Shown in pieces: positions 34,252 to 46,808 of a stretch of DNA of 64,000 bases. Positions within the stretch are counted from its first letter, which is position 1, and every line of letters starts with the position of its first letter. The position numbers and the translations under genes were made by a program. Source of the DNA: Epiperipatus broadwayi (Eukaryota > Onychophora > Udeonychophora > Euonychophora > Peripatidae); NCBI GenBank assembly GCA_028023455.1, contig JAQFVV010000030.1, positions 1,816,501 through 1,880,500 of the forward strand, written 5' to 3'. A model generated the notes under the pieces. The model did not search any database and was not told the DNA's origin. It saw only the letters and a list, made by a program, of their open reading frames with translations.

Positions 34252-35455
34252 TTATCATCATAATTTTTAAACATTATTGATCCATTGTGGAATGGTTTCT
34301 CCAAGTTTATTCTAGTATCTTTAATTCATAGTCCCAACAAATTTTCTTAATTCATCTATTCATTTTACATATCTTTCTAAATCTATTATGATCTCTTAGG
34401 CTCCAGTTTAAGGCTTCAATAGGGTATCTATTTTCTTTACTTCTAGCAATATCTTTAGGACAATTCCATTTCAGTGATATCAATGATACTTGTTTGGTCT
34501 CTCACTTGAACATTTTGCTTCTAAACCCTTTTATTACTCCCTAAATACAACTTCTTTAATGAGTAGTCCAAAGTCTGTATATTGTTCTATTGGTATGCCC
34601 AAGACTCAGATTCACAAGTAAGAATTAATAAAACACATTTATTAAAACTTCCTTTTTTAAACATATAGGAATATTTCTTTTAGTATTAGGTTATTTTTAC
34701 CAAAAACACTCTCTCCAAGTTGAATTCAATAATTATTTGTACCCATTATATTTCATCTGCATAAATAATCCAGACATGGTATTTGTAGTTGTTACGTTTT
34801 TTAATTCATAATTATTAATCTTTTGAGTCTTTTATCTTTTCATTTTAATCCATAAAACATTTCTTGTAAAACAACTATGAAGTTTTGGAAATGTGGAACT
34901 AACCAGGCATAATCCTTATCAATATTACTATTTTTATATTATCATATAATCTAATCACTCTGGCTGTGTTTTTTTAAATATTCTTCAGAATTTGACAATA
35001 TCCTATGACTATATCTTGATAATCAAAAGCTTTAATCACTGTGAAAAATTTTATAGAATCAAATGTCTTTTCATATTCTCCAAATCCAAAGGATAATGCT
35101 GATTAATATTCATTTGTCCTTTGCATAATTTCGTTTAATGCTTGGATATGATCTACTATACTAAAATTACTTTCAAATTCAATTTGCTCTTTTCATTGGT
35201 TTGAAGTTTGCTGTAAATGACTTGTAATTATCTTGATACAGAGTTTTATTAATCTTCTATCACTTGTATACAAACTCTGTATACTTATTAATCTGCTATC
35301 ACTTGTATATATTCTGTAATTTTTAGTATTTTCTTTATCATCTTTTTTGAATATCAATATTACTACTGCATTCTTTCAATCACCCAATAGATCTTTATCA
35401 TTTAGACATTTTAAATTTTTTTTTCTAATTCAACTATAAATTTTTTCTTTCTTTT
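34252..35455 (-). mobile_element. Degenerate RTE-type LINE, RT to 3' end
   Basis: Minus-strand relic beginning within RT (NAVVILIFKKDDKENTKNYR, near 35370), followed by FESNFSIVDHIQALNEIMQR (35130-35200), a connection region (CLKKEVLINV, about 34640) and the C-terminal VSLISLKWNCPKDIARSKEN block (34430-34500). The 3' tail at 34252-34265 is ATGATGATA-like. The copy is 5'-truncated and full of stops. Confidence 0.8.
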
Positions 35456-35589
35456 TTCAGCTAATATAATAAACAACTCTTAATGAACACATACACAGAA
35501 AAGGTAGATTTCTAAATATACAATTGGCTTTTTGGGGCAGATAAGGAATAATTTGAATTTGAAGAGAGTAATATATGTAGATGGATGTA

Positions 35590-35715
35590 TGCCATATAAT
35601 ACTAAATTGTCCAAACACTTTATTACTGTTACACAATGCTTTATTTATCACCCTTTCTTATAGTTTTGATTACCCCAACAATCTTCTTCAGAACTTTATA
35701 TCTCCTAACCTCAAC
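35590..35715 (-). repeat. Family E fragment
   Basis: Minus strand matches one arm of the 36311-36626 palindrome (GTTCTGAAGAAGATTG near 35690), with GAAAC changed to CAAAAC. It lies just beyond the truncated end of an RTE relic. Confidence 0.65.
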
Positions 35716-36295
35716 TGTTAGATGGATGTATATTTTATTTAAAGTTATTATATCTTATAAGTAATGGCATTGAAGAATAAGTTTGCTTTGGATACTTATA
35801 ACACTGTGAATTAATTCTGACATAATGTACAACTCAAAAAAATATTTTAAATTTTGTTAAAATATTTTCTTTGTAAAAATTTGAGCGCATTTAAGTACAT
35901 ATTAAACAAATCTTTATTATTTTTTTAAGGACATTGTATTTTGGGTTTTCAGTTATGATAGACATGGTTCTAAGAATATGAATAATTATAAATTCTCTGA
36001 AAATATGAAATAATTTAATATTTCTCTTCAGCAATTGTTTTGGATTTATTACATGTTGTGAAATACTAAAAGGCATACAGATGAGAAATATGGACATGTT
36101 TGAAAAATATGTAGCATATCTTCTGATAATTACCATAAAAGTCACATGTGCAATCAAAATTTAATTTAAATTGGTTGATGAGAAAAGTTTTGCTAGGAAT
36201 TGTATCTAGTAGAAAGTTAAATAGAAATTTCACCAGTGAATGAAATATATGCTTTGGAATCTGTTTAAAGTTTTGGCAATTTGAAAAGATGACAT
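35716..36295. other. AT-rich non-coding
   Basis: An 88-codon minus-strand open frame (35891-36157) is Ile/Phe-rich with no motif. Not supported as a gene. Confidence 0.5.
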
Positions 36296-36310
36296 AGATG
36301 AGTATTAGAA

Positions 36311-36626
36311 CTACTCTTTCCTATTGCATTGCCAAATGAATATCATATAATACTCAATTGTCCAATCACTTTACTACTTTTACAATGCTTTATTTTTCAC
36401 CCTTTTCTACAGTTTCGATCACCCAGCAATCTTCTTCAGAACTTCAATCACCCCAGCAATATTTTTCAGAACTCCTAATCTCAATTGTTACAATTTTGAT
36501 TGTAACAGTTGAGATTAGGAGTTCTGAAGAAGATTGCTGGGGTGATAGAAACTGTAAACTGTAGAAAAGGGTGGAAAATAAAACATTGTAAAAGTAGTAA
36601 AGTGATTGAACAATTGAGTATTATGT
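36311..36626. mobile_element. Family E palindromic PLE-like element with 15-bp target duplication
   Basis: Inverted arms (from about 36347 and to about 36624), flanked by AGATGAGTATTAGAA at 36296-36310 and 36627-36641, exact. A related single-arm fragment lies at 35590-35715. Confidence 0.88.
36409..36445 (-). ncRNA. Hammerhead-like motif, family E left arm
   Basis: Minus strand CUGAAGA (36433-36439), extra A, 6-bp hairpin GAUUGC/GUGAUC with G-U pairs, GAAAC (36412-36416), UGUA. The right arm (36524-36552) keeps CUGAAGA and GAAAC. Confidence 0.45.
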
Positions 36627-36641
36627 AGATGAGTATTAGAA

Positions 36642-39011
36642 TATATAATTATTATTATTTTAATTTTAAGTGAGACAGCAACTAAAAATTTGATGTTGAA
36701 TATGCTTTATAAAATGACCTGCATATGGAAGTAAAGAAAGCAATGATATAGATGGGTAAGTGGCTTTTAGAATTGGATTAACTGAGCTTGCAATTATTTT
36801 AGCTGTAATATAGAAGATAAATAATTGATGACATTAGAGTAAGACCACCTTTACAGAACAAGCAATTGCAATTGATACAAATTTAGATACTTTTAAGTTA
36901 TGATAAAATGAATTAAATTTGACTATTTATAAGTCAGAAGTGTGTCCTATAAATTGACAATTGATGCAAAGATCAAATACCTGTTTTAGCACAAAGAAAA
37001 CAAAACGAAATGCTTAAACCAACTACACCATAAATTCATAAATTATTGATGTATGTTAATTCATGATAAATTATGAATGCATATATATATTTCTATTTAC
37101 ATTCAAATCACTTATTTATATAGTAATTATAAAAAATAAAATCATTTCCTCAAGCATAATTAATGAGTAGCATTAAGGGGATTATCGCCTTTTAAATATT
37201 TTAGATTTATAATCATGTTATATTTTATGAATAGAACAAACAACAAATTTAATCTTAAGAAATAAAACAGAAGCTTATTAATATGTAATGAGATTGCAGC
37301 TGATATATCAGATACAAAATAATACAGCTGAAATAACAAACTTTGAAGTAAAAATTCCTGGATTCAATTTTTATTTTAAAAAAGATATATATATATAATT
37401 TTTAAATAGCAAAGAAAGTATTGTGAGTTTATTTTTCATGCTATATGATAAATATTTCAAACTAGACATAAACGTAAAAAATTAAACCAAAAAAAAAAAA
37501 AATCTCACTAATATTTGTTTCAATGGGGTATTTTTTTTAAAATAATTTATTCTTTAATTTTATGATGAAAACTGTTGATAATATTTTTAAAAACTGAGAA
37601 TAAAAATATTATTATATAGATATAAGTTTAAACTCATTATAGGACAAAAGGTTCATAACAGGAGTTGATGACGATATTAAAATATTTTGAAAACTATACT
37701 TAAAAATAAAGCATCGGGAGAATATATTAGTTTGTCTTTAACACCTGCATTAATTTTCTCTATCAGTGTATTGAAGAGCCATTTCAATGCATATTGCCTT
37801 ATTCCAAAGTGTTAAACCTATATACATTCTACAGAAGTCAATTTCCAAGACCAGCTGTATATGAATCAGATTATAGTTAGAATAGGAATTCTTCAACCTT
37901 CCAACCAATTTGTGTTGCAACCTCGGATGTTACAATGCCATTACTTGTCCGAGGTGTGCACATACAAACTCATGTGTTCACTGATGGCAGGATGCCTTGT
38001 TGTTGGTAGTAGAGCACTGCATCTATTCTCATACTTGGTAATTTCCAAATATTCATCATTTTTAATGATACAAATTCTTGAATACACAATGAAAATCACA
38101 ACACACACAAAAAAACAAAATATCGAAGTATTGAAAAAATAAAAAGATTGTATTGATAACGAAAAACACATTTTGTCATGTATTGCAGTGATTATTTTGT
38201 TTCAATTTGATTGTCGTGACATTACACATTTCTTGTGGGTGTGAAGAGGCCTCCTATCTCCCCTATGCTATGTTGCAGCTCTAATACCAAAGTACCATTA
38301 AATTACATAAGAAAACATCACGGGATAAAAGAATAATAATCAAAAAAGGTACATCTGAGGAGATTTTATTCAAACATAAAAATTGTTGTGCCATGTCTAC
38401 AAAGCCAAGCTTCAATAAATTATTTAAAATAATGATCATTATGGTGTCTAATGGTAGGGAAATAAAATAAAAATACAATTAACAAATTATTATTTATTTT
38501 CTAAAAGTTATTTTTCTTACATTGTTTCTGTGAAATCAGCAATTAAGTTTCAAAAATTTAAATTTCGCACTATTGGTAATAAAGCTACAATAGGCAACCT
38601 AAATGTGATTTTTAAGTAGGTTTTTTTTTCTTATTGAAATAATAAAAAGAGGAATTAACCAAAATTATAAAACTATGCATGCCTTTAAAGAAGTATTACA
38701 AATTTTGTGCATAGTATATAAAGAGTTTGCAAAAGATTAATTATCACAATCTTAATGTTTGGTTCTCTTCTATTATGTGATCTCAACCATTTTGAATTTC
38801 CAAAATGACCAAAAATATCATCTGACACATTTAAGTGATAAAAAAGTATGCAAAAATGCAAATGTTTTTATACTGATTTTTAAATTTATATCTTGATCTT
38901 CATCATTTTAAAAATAATATTAAGGACTATTCAGTAATTTACTAATACTTTTTTATATATAGTTTTCCATGCTTGGCTTTTATAGAAATAAAAACAAGAA
39001 TATCAGTAAAG
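36642..39011. other. AT-rich non-coding
   Basis: A stretch at 37860-38140 is slightly richer in GC and open in two frames, without a recognisable domain; perhaps an old transposon fragment. Nothing else seen. Confidence 0.45.
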
Positions 39012-39100
39012 GGCTCTGCTAATTAGCTCTAACAAGCTTTATTGATAAATGCCAGCTAAACAAAGCATTTAAAAATCTTCTATCTTGAAAACCACTCCTT

Positions 39101-39146
39101 AGCCTCAGATCAATGATTTCATGCTTTGGCACTTCTCAGTGAGGCA
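39101..39146 (-). ncRNA. Hammerhead-like motif, family F left arm
   Basis: Stem I GCCUCA/UGAGGC perfect; CUGAGAA (one core change, G8 to A); stem II GUGC/GCAU; GAAA; palindromic stem III AUCAUUGAU; triplet AUC. Confidence 0.55.
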
Positions 39147-39168
39147 CTAGAGTAGTTTCAGACACTAA

Positions 39169-39213
39169 GTGCTTCACTGAGGAGTGCAAAAGCATTAAAC
39201 CATTGATCTGAGG
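39169..39213 (+). ncRNA. Hammerhead-like motif, family F right arm
   Basis: CUGAGGA intact, stem II GUGC/GCAU with loop AAAA, stem I GCUUCA/UGAGGC, AUC triplet, but UAAA in place of GAAA. The two arms together imply an intact canonical ancestor. Confidence 0.55.
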
Positions 39214-39305
39214 CTAAGGAGTGGTTTTCAAGATAGAAATTTTTAAATGCTTAGTTTATCTGGCATTTATCAATAAATCTTGTTAGAGCAAATTAGCAGA
39301 GTTCT

Positions 39306-39710
39306 TTCTTTTTATTTACAAGCTTAAGAATTGAGTCAAAAATATCAATAAGTTCATTATTTTGCTTAATTTCTTTTCATTTGTAACTATATCTTGGTCT
39401 ACTATGGCCAAACAATATTCTATTTAAATAATACATTCAGAATTATTGGAACACGAATTTCAACAACTTAATTGTGCAAATATTTATATATTTTTTTTCC
39501 AATTTATTTTTATTGATTTAAAAATCATTATAAAGTAATTACATAAAACTATAATTTACACCATATAGTTAATCCATTAAGTGGATAGCTTCAACATAGC
39601 CAAATTATAGTTGGGACTAGCTAAATAAACATTAAAAACATTATACAAAATACAAAGCCAATAAAAAACATAGCAAATGCCATTCTTAAATTATTACTTT
39701 TCTACATAGA

Positions 39711-39784
<74 letters not shown>

Positions 39785-40194
39785 CAAAAAAACCTCTGAA
39801 ATAAATATACAATATTTAAAATACCAATATATAAAAGTAAATAATATCCATAACTAGCTTATGACATGTATGCTATCTTGAGTAGCATTTAACAGTTAAA
39901 ATTAAAAAAACTCTCATTAAAGACCCATAATGTTGATGTTCCCACATAAATGACCAACTTTTCATAATTTACGTATATTCACATGGGAATGTTAACACTA
40001 TGTGACTTTAAGAAGATTTTATTTTTTTGCATTTTCATTGTTAAATGCTATTCAGGATGGCACACATGTTGTAAACTGATTATAGCTAATAATTATTTTT
40101 ACAATGGTATTTTAAGTATTGTAGAGTTTATTCTGGAGTTTTTTATTTATTACATTTATTTTTATCTGATTTATATATATATAATACATATTTT
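39306..40194. other. AT-rich non-coding
   Basis: Only the inverted TA arrays at 39717. No gene. Confidence 0.55.
39717..39778. repeat. Two (TA)n arrays in inverted arrangement
   Basis: AAGTTTATATA... and ...TATAAACTTC separate two TA runs, making a palindromic microsatellite. Confidence 0.9.
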
Positions 40195-40856
40195 GCGGGT
40201 TCATCTGTGTTAAAAACTTTTAATATTAATATACTGATGTAAAGGAACTACAGACAGTATCGGACATATATTAAAATGCTATAATATAGATACAGCATTT
40301 TCTGCTCATCAAAAGATCAGCAATATAATAACCAAGCCTAAGGGTTCAATCCCTCTTGAATCTCATGGTGTCTATCAAATCTCATGTAAAAATTGTAAAG
40401 CTTCTTACATAGGTATGACTAATCATTGCATCAGTGTTAGGAGAGATGAGCATGCTAATGCAGCTAAACAACACTCATCATCATCAGCACTCTCATTCCA
40501 TACTATAGATTCAGGTCATAAAATTGATTTTTCTAGTACCAGGATCATATCCAGATGTGATAATCTCCACCAATGCAAAATTAGAGAAGCCATTGAGATA
40601 CTTAAAAGGCCAGATTGTATCAATAAGCGAGATGATACATGCAAACTTCCTCCTATTTGGAAAGATTTTTTTATAAAACATTCCTAAATTTAACATTTTT
40701 GCTATTGGTGGAATTTTAACATTTTATTCAAATCAGTGATTGTAACACCTCTACAACCATCTTTCTACCTTTTATAACTCCGTGGATGGCTTGTGTGACC
40801 AAGTCGAAACATCGGTATATTAATATTAAAAGTTTTTAACATGGATGAACCCGCAA
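40195..40856. repeat. Inverted terminal repeats around PLE fragment
   Basis: Left arm from GCGGGTTCATC to about 40240, right arm 40812-40856 ending GATGAACCCGC, near-perfect complements of about 45 bp. They enclose the GIY-YIG fragment, giving a snap-back PLE remnant. Confidence 0.75.
40313..40690 (+). pseudogene. PLE 3' fragment: GIY-YIG domain, open reading frame
   Basis: An open frame encoding a complete-looking GIY-YIG domain: GVYQISCKNC, SYIGMTNHCISVRRDEH, SALSFHTIDSGHKIDF, REAIEILKRP and CINKRDD, ending at a stop after 40687. The CxxC, YIG, Arg, His and Glu positions of the family are kept. No RT lies upstream, so the fragment begins inside the element. It is bracketed by inverted repeats (40195-40240 and 40812-40856), one of which follows GAAACAUC after a 6-bp GGCUUG/CAAGUC hairpin, a hammerhead remnant. 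Confidence 0.85.
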
Positions 40857-40899
40857 CATATGTATTTTATATATTTAACCCGTGCAAATCTTCGTTTTA

Positions 40900-40902
<3 letters not shown>

Positions 40903-40930
<28 letters not shown>

Positions 40931-40939
40931 TATATATAA
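40903..40939. repeat. (CATA)n then (TA)n microsatellite
   Basis: Short tetranucleotide array passing into TA repeats, next to family H. Confidence 0.85.
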
Positions 40940-41510
40940 AATCAAAACTACCCCAAATCTAAAATTAAACCAGACCAGCATAAAAATAATATTAAAACAC
41001 AACCTAAGGTTTCACTGCTACAAGCAGACTTCTTAAGTGTAAAGAACTACAAAAACTACACAATATATATATATAATATTAAAAACTACCCACAAATCCA
41101 TTCACTTCCCATCCACCCTTAATATTACAAGAACTCTTAAATAAGTTAATTGCTTCAGAATAATAAATTTTCAATAATAAAGACTCTTTAATTCTTCTTT
41201 TGATTTCATTTCTCTCAAAGAAGACAACCTTAGCTTCATCAAAATCAATAGTGTGGCCTGTATCTTTTTCATGGACATACAAAGCAGAACTAAGATATCT
41301 ATTTTTAACTCTACTTTTATGAACCTTTATTCTTTCATTTAAACTCAAACTACTCTGACCTATGTAAACCTTCTTATATTGTGTAGTTTTTTTGTAGTTC
41401 TTTACACTTGAGAAGTCTGCTTGTAGCAGTGAAACCTTAGGTTGTGTTTTAATATTATTTTTATGCTGGTCTGGTTTAATTTTAGATTTGGGATAGTTTT
41501 GATTTTATAT
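40930..41510. repeat. Inverted repeat (family H) around PLE fragment
   Basis: Arms of about 120 bp (40930-41060 and 41390-41510) are almost complementary. Each arm holds a short hairpin (CUGC/GCAG), GAAACC and a palindromic UUAGGU block, resembling a decayed hammerhead in which CUGANGA has become CUUAAGA or CUUGAGA. Confidence 0.75.
41079..41385 (-). pseudogene. PLE 3' fragment: GIY-YIG domain, minus strand
   Basis: The minus strand encodes YKKVYIGQSSLSLNERIKVH, SALYVHEKDTGHTIDFDEAK, KRRIKESLLLKIY and a terminal segment. These are the YIG, H...GH.idf and catalytic-Glu blocks of a PLE GIY-YIG domain, of a different subfamily from 40313-40690. The GIY half is lost. The fragment sits between two arms of an inverted repeat (40930-41060 and 41390-41510), each with a degenerate hammerhead-like motif (GAAACC then UUAGGUU). 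Confidence 0.8.
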
Positions 41511-41537
41511 TGACTAGTTTAGCTTTATGCTTGTAAT

Positions 41538-41539
<2 letters not shown>

Positions 41540-41608
<69 letters not shown>
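41540..41608. repeat. (TA)n microsatellite
   Basis: About 34 TA units between families H and G. Confidence 0.95.
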
Positions 41609-41610
<2 letters not shown>

Positions 41611-41629
41611 TAAAAAAAAAAAATATATT

Positions 41630-41762
41630 ATTACTTCTGGGAGCTTCCATGTAAAAAAAATATATAATAGCTGATAAGCTGAGGAAAGTACTCTTGCTAT
41701 TGTACTGAAATGTCAGCTACTTAGCTATTATATATTTTTTATTACATGGAAGCTACTGGAAA
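41630..41762 (+). repeat. Family G terminus: inverted repeat with hammerhead-like motif
   Basis: Outer arms (AGCTTCCATGTA... and ...TACATGGAAGCT) can extend stem I. The motif has CUGAGGA (41679-41685), extra A, AGUAC/GUACU hairpin, GAAA (41707-41710), GUC (41712-41714). Related to the PLE terminus at 9150. Confidence 0.6.
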
Positions 41763-43544
41763 TAAGACTATGACTTTATTTATTTATTTATGTGCACGTG
41801 TGTAGTAACTGCCTAGTAAATACTCTCTCTTCGTAAATTTGATCATAGTACTGGCCAACCAAATATAACAGGAAGTGTCTGGCAGGGTTGCATAATATTA
41901 TTGAACTAACTTTCCAAACAATTGGTCATCCTTTGATATGCCAAATCTAAATGGTTAATGCATATATACTTAAATCTTTTGTTAACTTCGAAATATTTAA
42001 TCAGCACACATCTGATTTTTAAATTGCAAATGAAAATCAAACTGAGTGTTCCGTATTCTTACATCTTCATCTCAATGTTCTTTCAGAGCAATGATTGCAT
42101 CTCCAGAGATGTTATCTAATTCTAAATTACCAAAAAATAGTTGTATAATGTGTGAAAGATAGCTTTTATTTTGTACTGATCATGAATGAAGCCATGCATT
42201 AAATGCATTTTTAGGTTTGGAAAGCTATTTTATAAACCCTAATTTAAATTCTTCCATATTTATAATAATTCTTTTTGTTATTACTCCAACTTTTCTTCAC
42301 ATAAAACATAGTCATTGAGAATAATAGTCATACACATGTTCTACTCTTACCAAATTAAAAATATGGGAGGAAAATATTTTTATATATAGATTAATTAAAC
42401 AACAGTATATTTAGTAAAGTAAAAAACAAAGATAACAAGAAATATTGACATCAATATATTATTACAGTTATAAATATAAAATTAAAGAATTTGATTATAA
42501 TTTTACAAATAACTAAATCTTAGTCTTAATTTCATTATTGTCGACCAATGGATTTTAGCAATCCCTGACAGGTGAATCAAATTTTATAGCAAAATAGCTT
42601 AAACATTAATATAAAAAATTTCAGGTGTCCACTTTTCTTATGATTTCAGGATTTATTCTCTCAAGGGATGGAAATGAAGATGAGAATGATAATAATAATA
42701 AACTAAATAAGTTTAAAAATTTATAAATAATTAATCTTTTATAATGAGGCTTTTTAAATTGAAATAATTAATGTACATATTATTAAGTTGTATTTGAAGT
42801 CCTTTCACAGAATTTTGTCTAAGATTCTTTTCTTGACTGTAAAGATCTCTTTAATTTTCCAATTCAGTTGTTCTTCTGGGTCATTTAAACATTGATCAAA
42901 TTTCAGAATTTTTTAAAGGTCTTGGTTATCACAAACAACCAAACAGTAAAGCAAACATCTGTGGGATAACAACATGTTTTTTTTAAAATGGCAGGTAACA
43001 GGTTGCATTTTAAAATTTGTATCAGGTTTAGGTAAGTCATCCTTCTCTTTCTAAATATTACATGACTGGAAGATTATGGACAATACATGTCTACTGACTC
43101 TTAGCTAATCATCTTGAGAAAACTATAAGTATAAATATGAAATATCATCATTACAAAGAATGCATGCTTATAATTATTACTCTCACTGTTAACTAATTTT
43201 TTTTTTTTTATCATTCAGGATTTACAAATAAGAACAGTATAAATATTCTTCACTCATCCAACTTTGCTCCTTAAATGAGTGAAAATTGAAGATTATACTG
43301 CAATAATTAATCTATCACTTATAACTTAATGGCTGCTGATGGGTGCTCTGATTTGACATGATAAAATAGGTTCTCTACAATACCTCCTATAACTTCTTAT
43401 AATTCTGTCCTTACTTGTTAAAACATGTTTTCTACAACTCAAATGCCAAATTACCTAATGCTTTTATGGATACCAAGTTATTTTCCAAATAATATTTTGC
43501 AATACTTTTAATCTTACATCAATTAAAAACATATATTTGTAAGA
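41763..43544. other. AT-rich non-coding
   Basis: No gene, RNA or repeat family recognised. Confidence 0.5.
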
Positions 43545-43559
43545 ATGTAATAATCAATA

Positions 43560-44290
43560 AAGCAAGTCATATATAATGTGACATTGCTTTTATAAGCTTG
43601 TATTTACAAAAATTTAATACAGAGAGCGTACAAATAGCTCAAACAAGCTCTTAATTGAACATCACACGATCACCATTTCTTATGCTTGCTCATAACTGTT
43701 ATTAAACAGGCAAAACTCTCCATAGAGTAGTGCACTCAGTGCATCCATTGATTTCTCTGGCTTGCACTGAGTGGCGCTACTGTATGGAGAGTTTTGCCTG
43801 TTTAAGCTATTAATTGATAAGTGCAGTATGAGAAAATATTTAAAATCTCTATCTGGAATACTCTTATTCCCAGACCAATTGGTTTCAAGCTTATGGCTCA
43901 CCTCAATGAGGAGCTAGAATATGCAGACACTAGTAGAAACTTTGAAGTTTTTGGACAGCTATGTAACTTAAATACCTATATGGGACTGAACCAAATTCAG
44001 ATCTACCATACATTAATAGCCTTAGCATAGCTAAAGCCATAAAGGTAAAATTATAATAATCAATAAAGCAAGTCATATATAATGTGGCATTGCTTTTGTA
44101 AGCTTGTATTTACAAAAATGTCACACAGAGAGTGTACCAATAGCTCAAACAAGCTCTTAATTGATAAATGCGGTAAGAGAAAACATTTAAAATCTTTATC
44201 CGGAATGCTCTTATCCCCAGACCAATTGGTTTTGAGTTTATGACTCACCTCAGTAAGGAGCTAGAATATACAGACACTAAATTTAAAATC
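43560..44290 (-). repeat. Family I elements in tandem, with decayed hammerhead motifs
   Basis: Two direct copies (about 43545-43935, split by a family A insertion, and 44048-44290). On the minus strand both show palindromic stem III ACCAAUUGGU, GUC, stem I UCCUYA/UGGGRA and stem II GAGC/GCUU or GAGU/ACUC. Core changes are UUGAGGU (first copy) and CUGAGGU with AAAA (second copy). Confidence 0.7.
43659..43803 (+). mobile_element. Short family A element with paralogous empty site
   Basis: A 145-bp copy lacking the ribozyme region, flanked by AAGCTCTTAATTGA (43645-43658) and AAGCTATTAATTGA (43804-43817). The tandem neighbour at 44150-44166 has the same site uninterrupted, an empty-site control inside this window. 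Confidence 0.9.
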
Positions 44291-44450
44291 AACTCAAAAC
44301 ACAGCACTTATTTCATATGTAATATTTAAGTAGAATGTCTTTTATTCCAGCTATCTAATAGCTGGAGTAAAAGAAACATTCATGTCCAAAAACTTCACAG
44401 TTTCTACTTAAATATTACGTATGAAATGTGTTGAGTTTTGGGATGATATT
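44281..44450. repeat. Inverted repeat
   Basis: Complementary arms meet at a small hairpin (CCAGCTATCTAATAGCTGG, near 44350) and include AGTAGAAnTGT / CTACTTAAATATTACGTATG-type sequences. No ribozyme core seen. It lies beside the family I pair. Confidence 0.65.
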
Positions 44451-46344
<1,894 letters not shown>

Positions 46345-46808
46345 AATGTTATATGAATATTTTAGTTTTAAAATCTTACTTAAAAGAAATCACAATGTCA
46401 TATGAGAAATCTTAATTATTTAATCTTCAAAGTATCTAGTGTACATATTCAAATCCTTACCAAGTACAGTATTAACCTAGAAATTAAGACTTAACTCCAA
46501 CATACCCATATTATCTAAATTTGTATATAAATGTGTTTACCTATTACTAAAGCTCTATTATTTTACTTAAAAACAAATATAAGTTGTATTTCCCTGATTT
46601 CAACGATCTCTCTTATTTATGTTTGTTATTCAATTTTATGCCTACATAATCTAGAGGGATATAAAAGAAAAATGAGTAGCACAATCAAATGTTTGAAGCC
46701 AGAAAAAGGTACATATAGGATTAAGATTCATCAAGGTATCAAACATTTTGGGCTGCAAATTTTGACTGTTACACACCACCTAACCATCATATAAAATTTT
46801 ACCTACTA
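46345..46808. other. AT-rich non-coding
   Basis: An 87-codon open frame (46531-46794) has no motif. Nothing supported. Confidence 0.45.

Larger units (their letters stand above)
39012..39305. repeat. Family F palindrome with two hammerhead-like motifs
   Basis: Arms of about 137 bp (39012-39148 and 39168-39305) with a short spacer. The ribozyme-like motifs point outward on opposite strands. Confidence 0.85.

Noticed and set aside
37861-38142. A 93-codon frame in a GC-richer stretch
   Set aside because: Open in both directions without a recognisable domain; treated as unexplained non-coding sequence.
3298-39305. CRISPR-like repeat arrays
   Set aside because: The palindromes are dispersed, not regularly spaced, and the DNA is animal-type.
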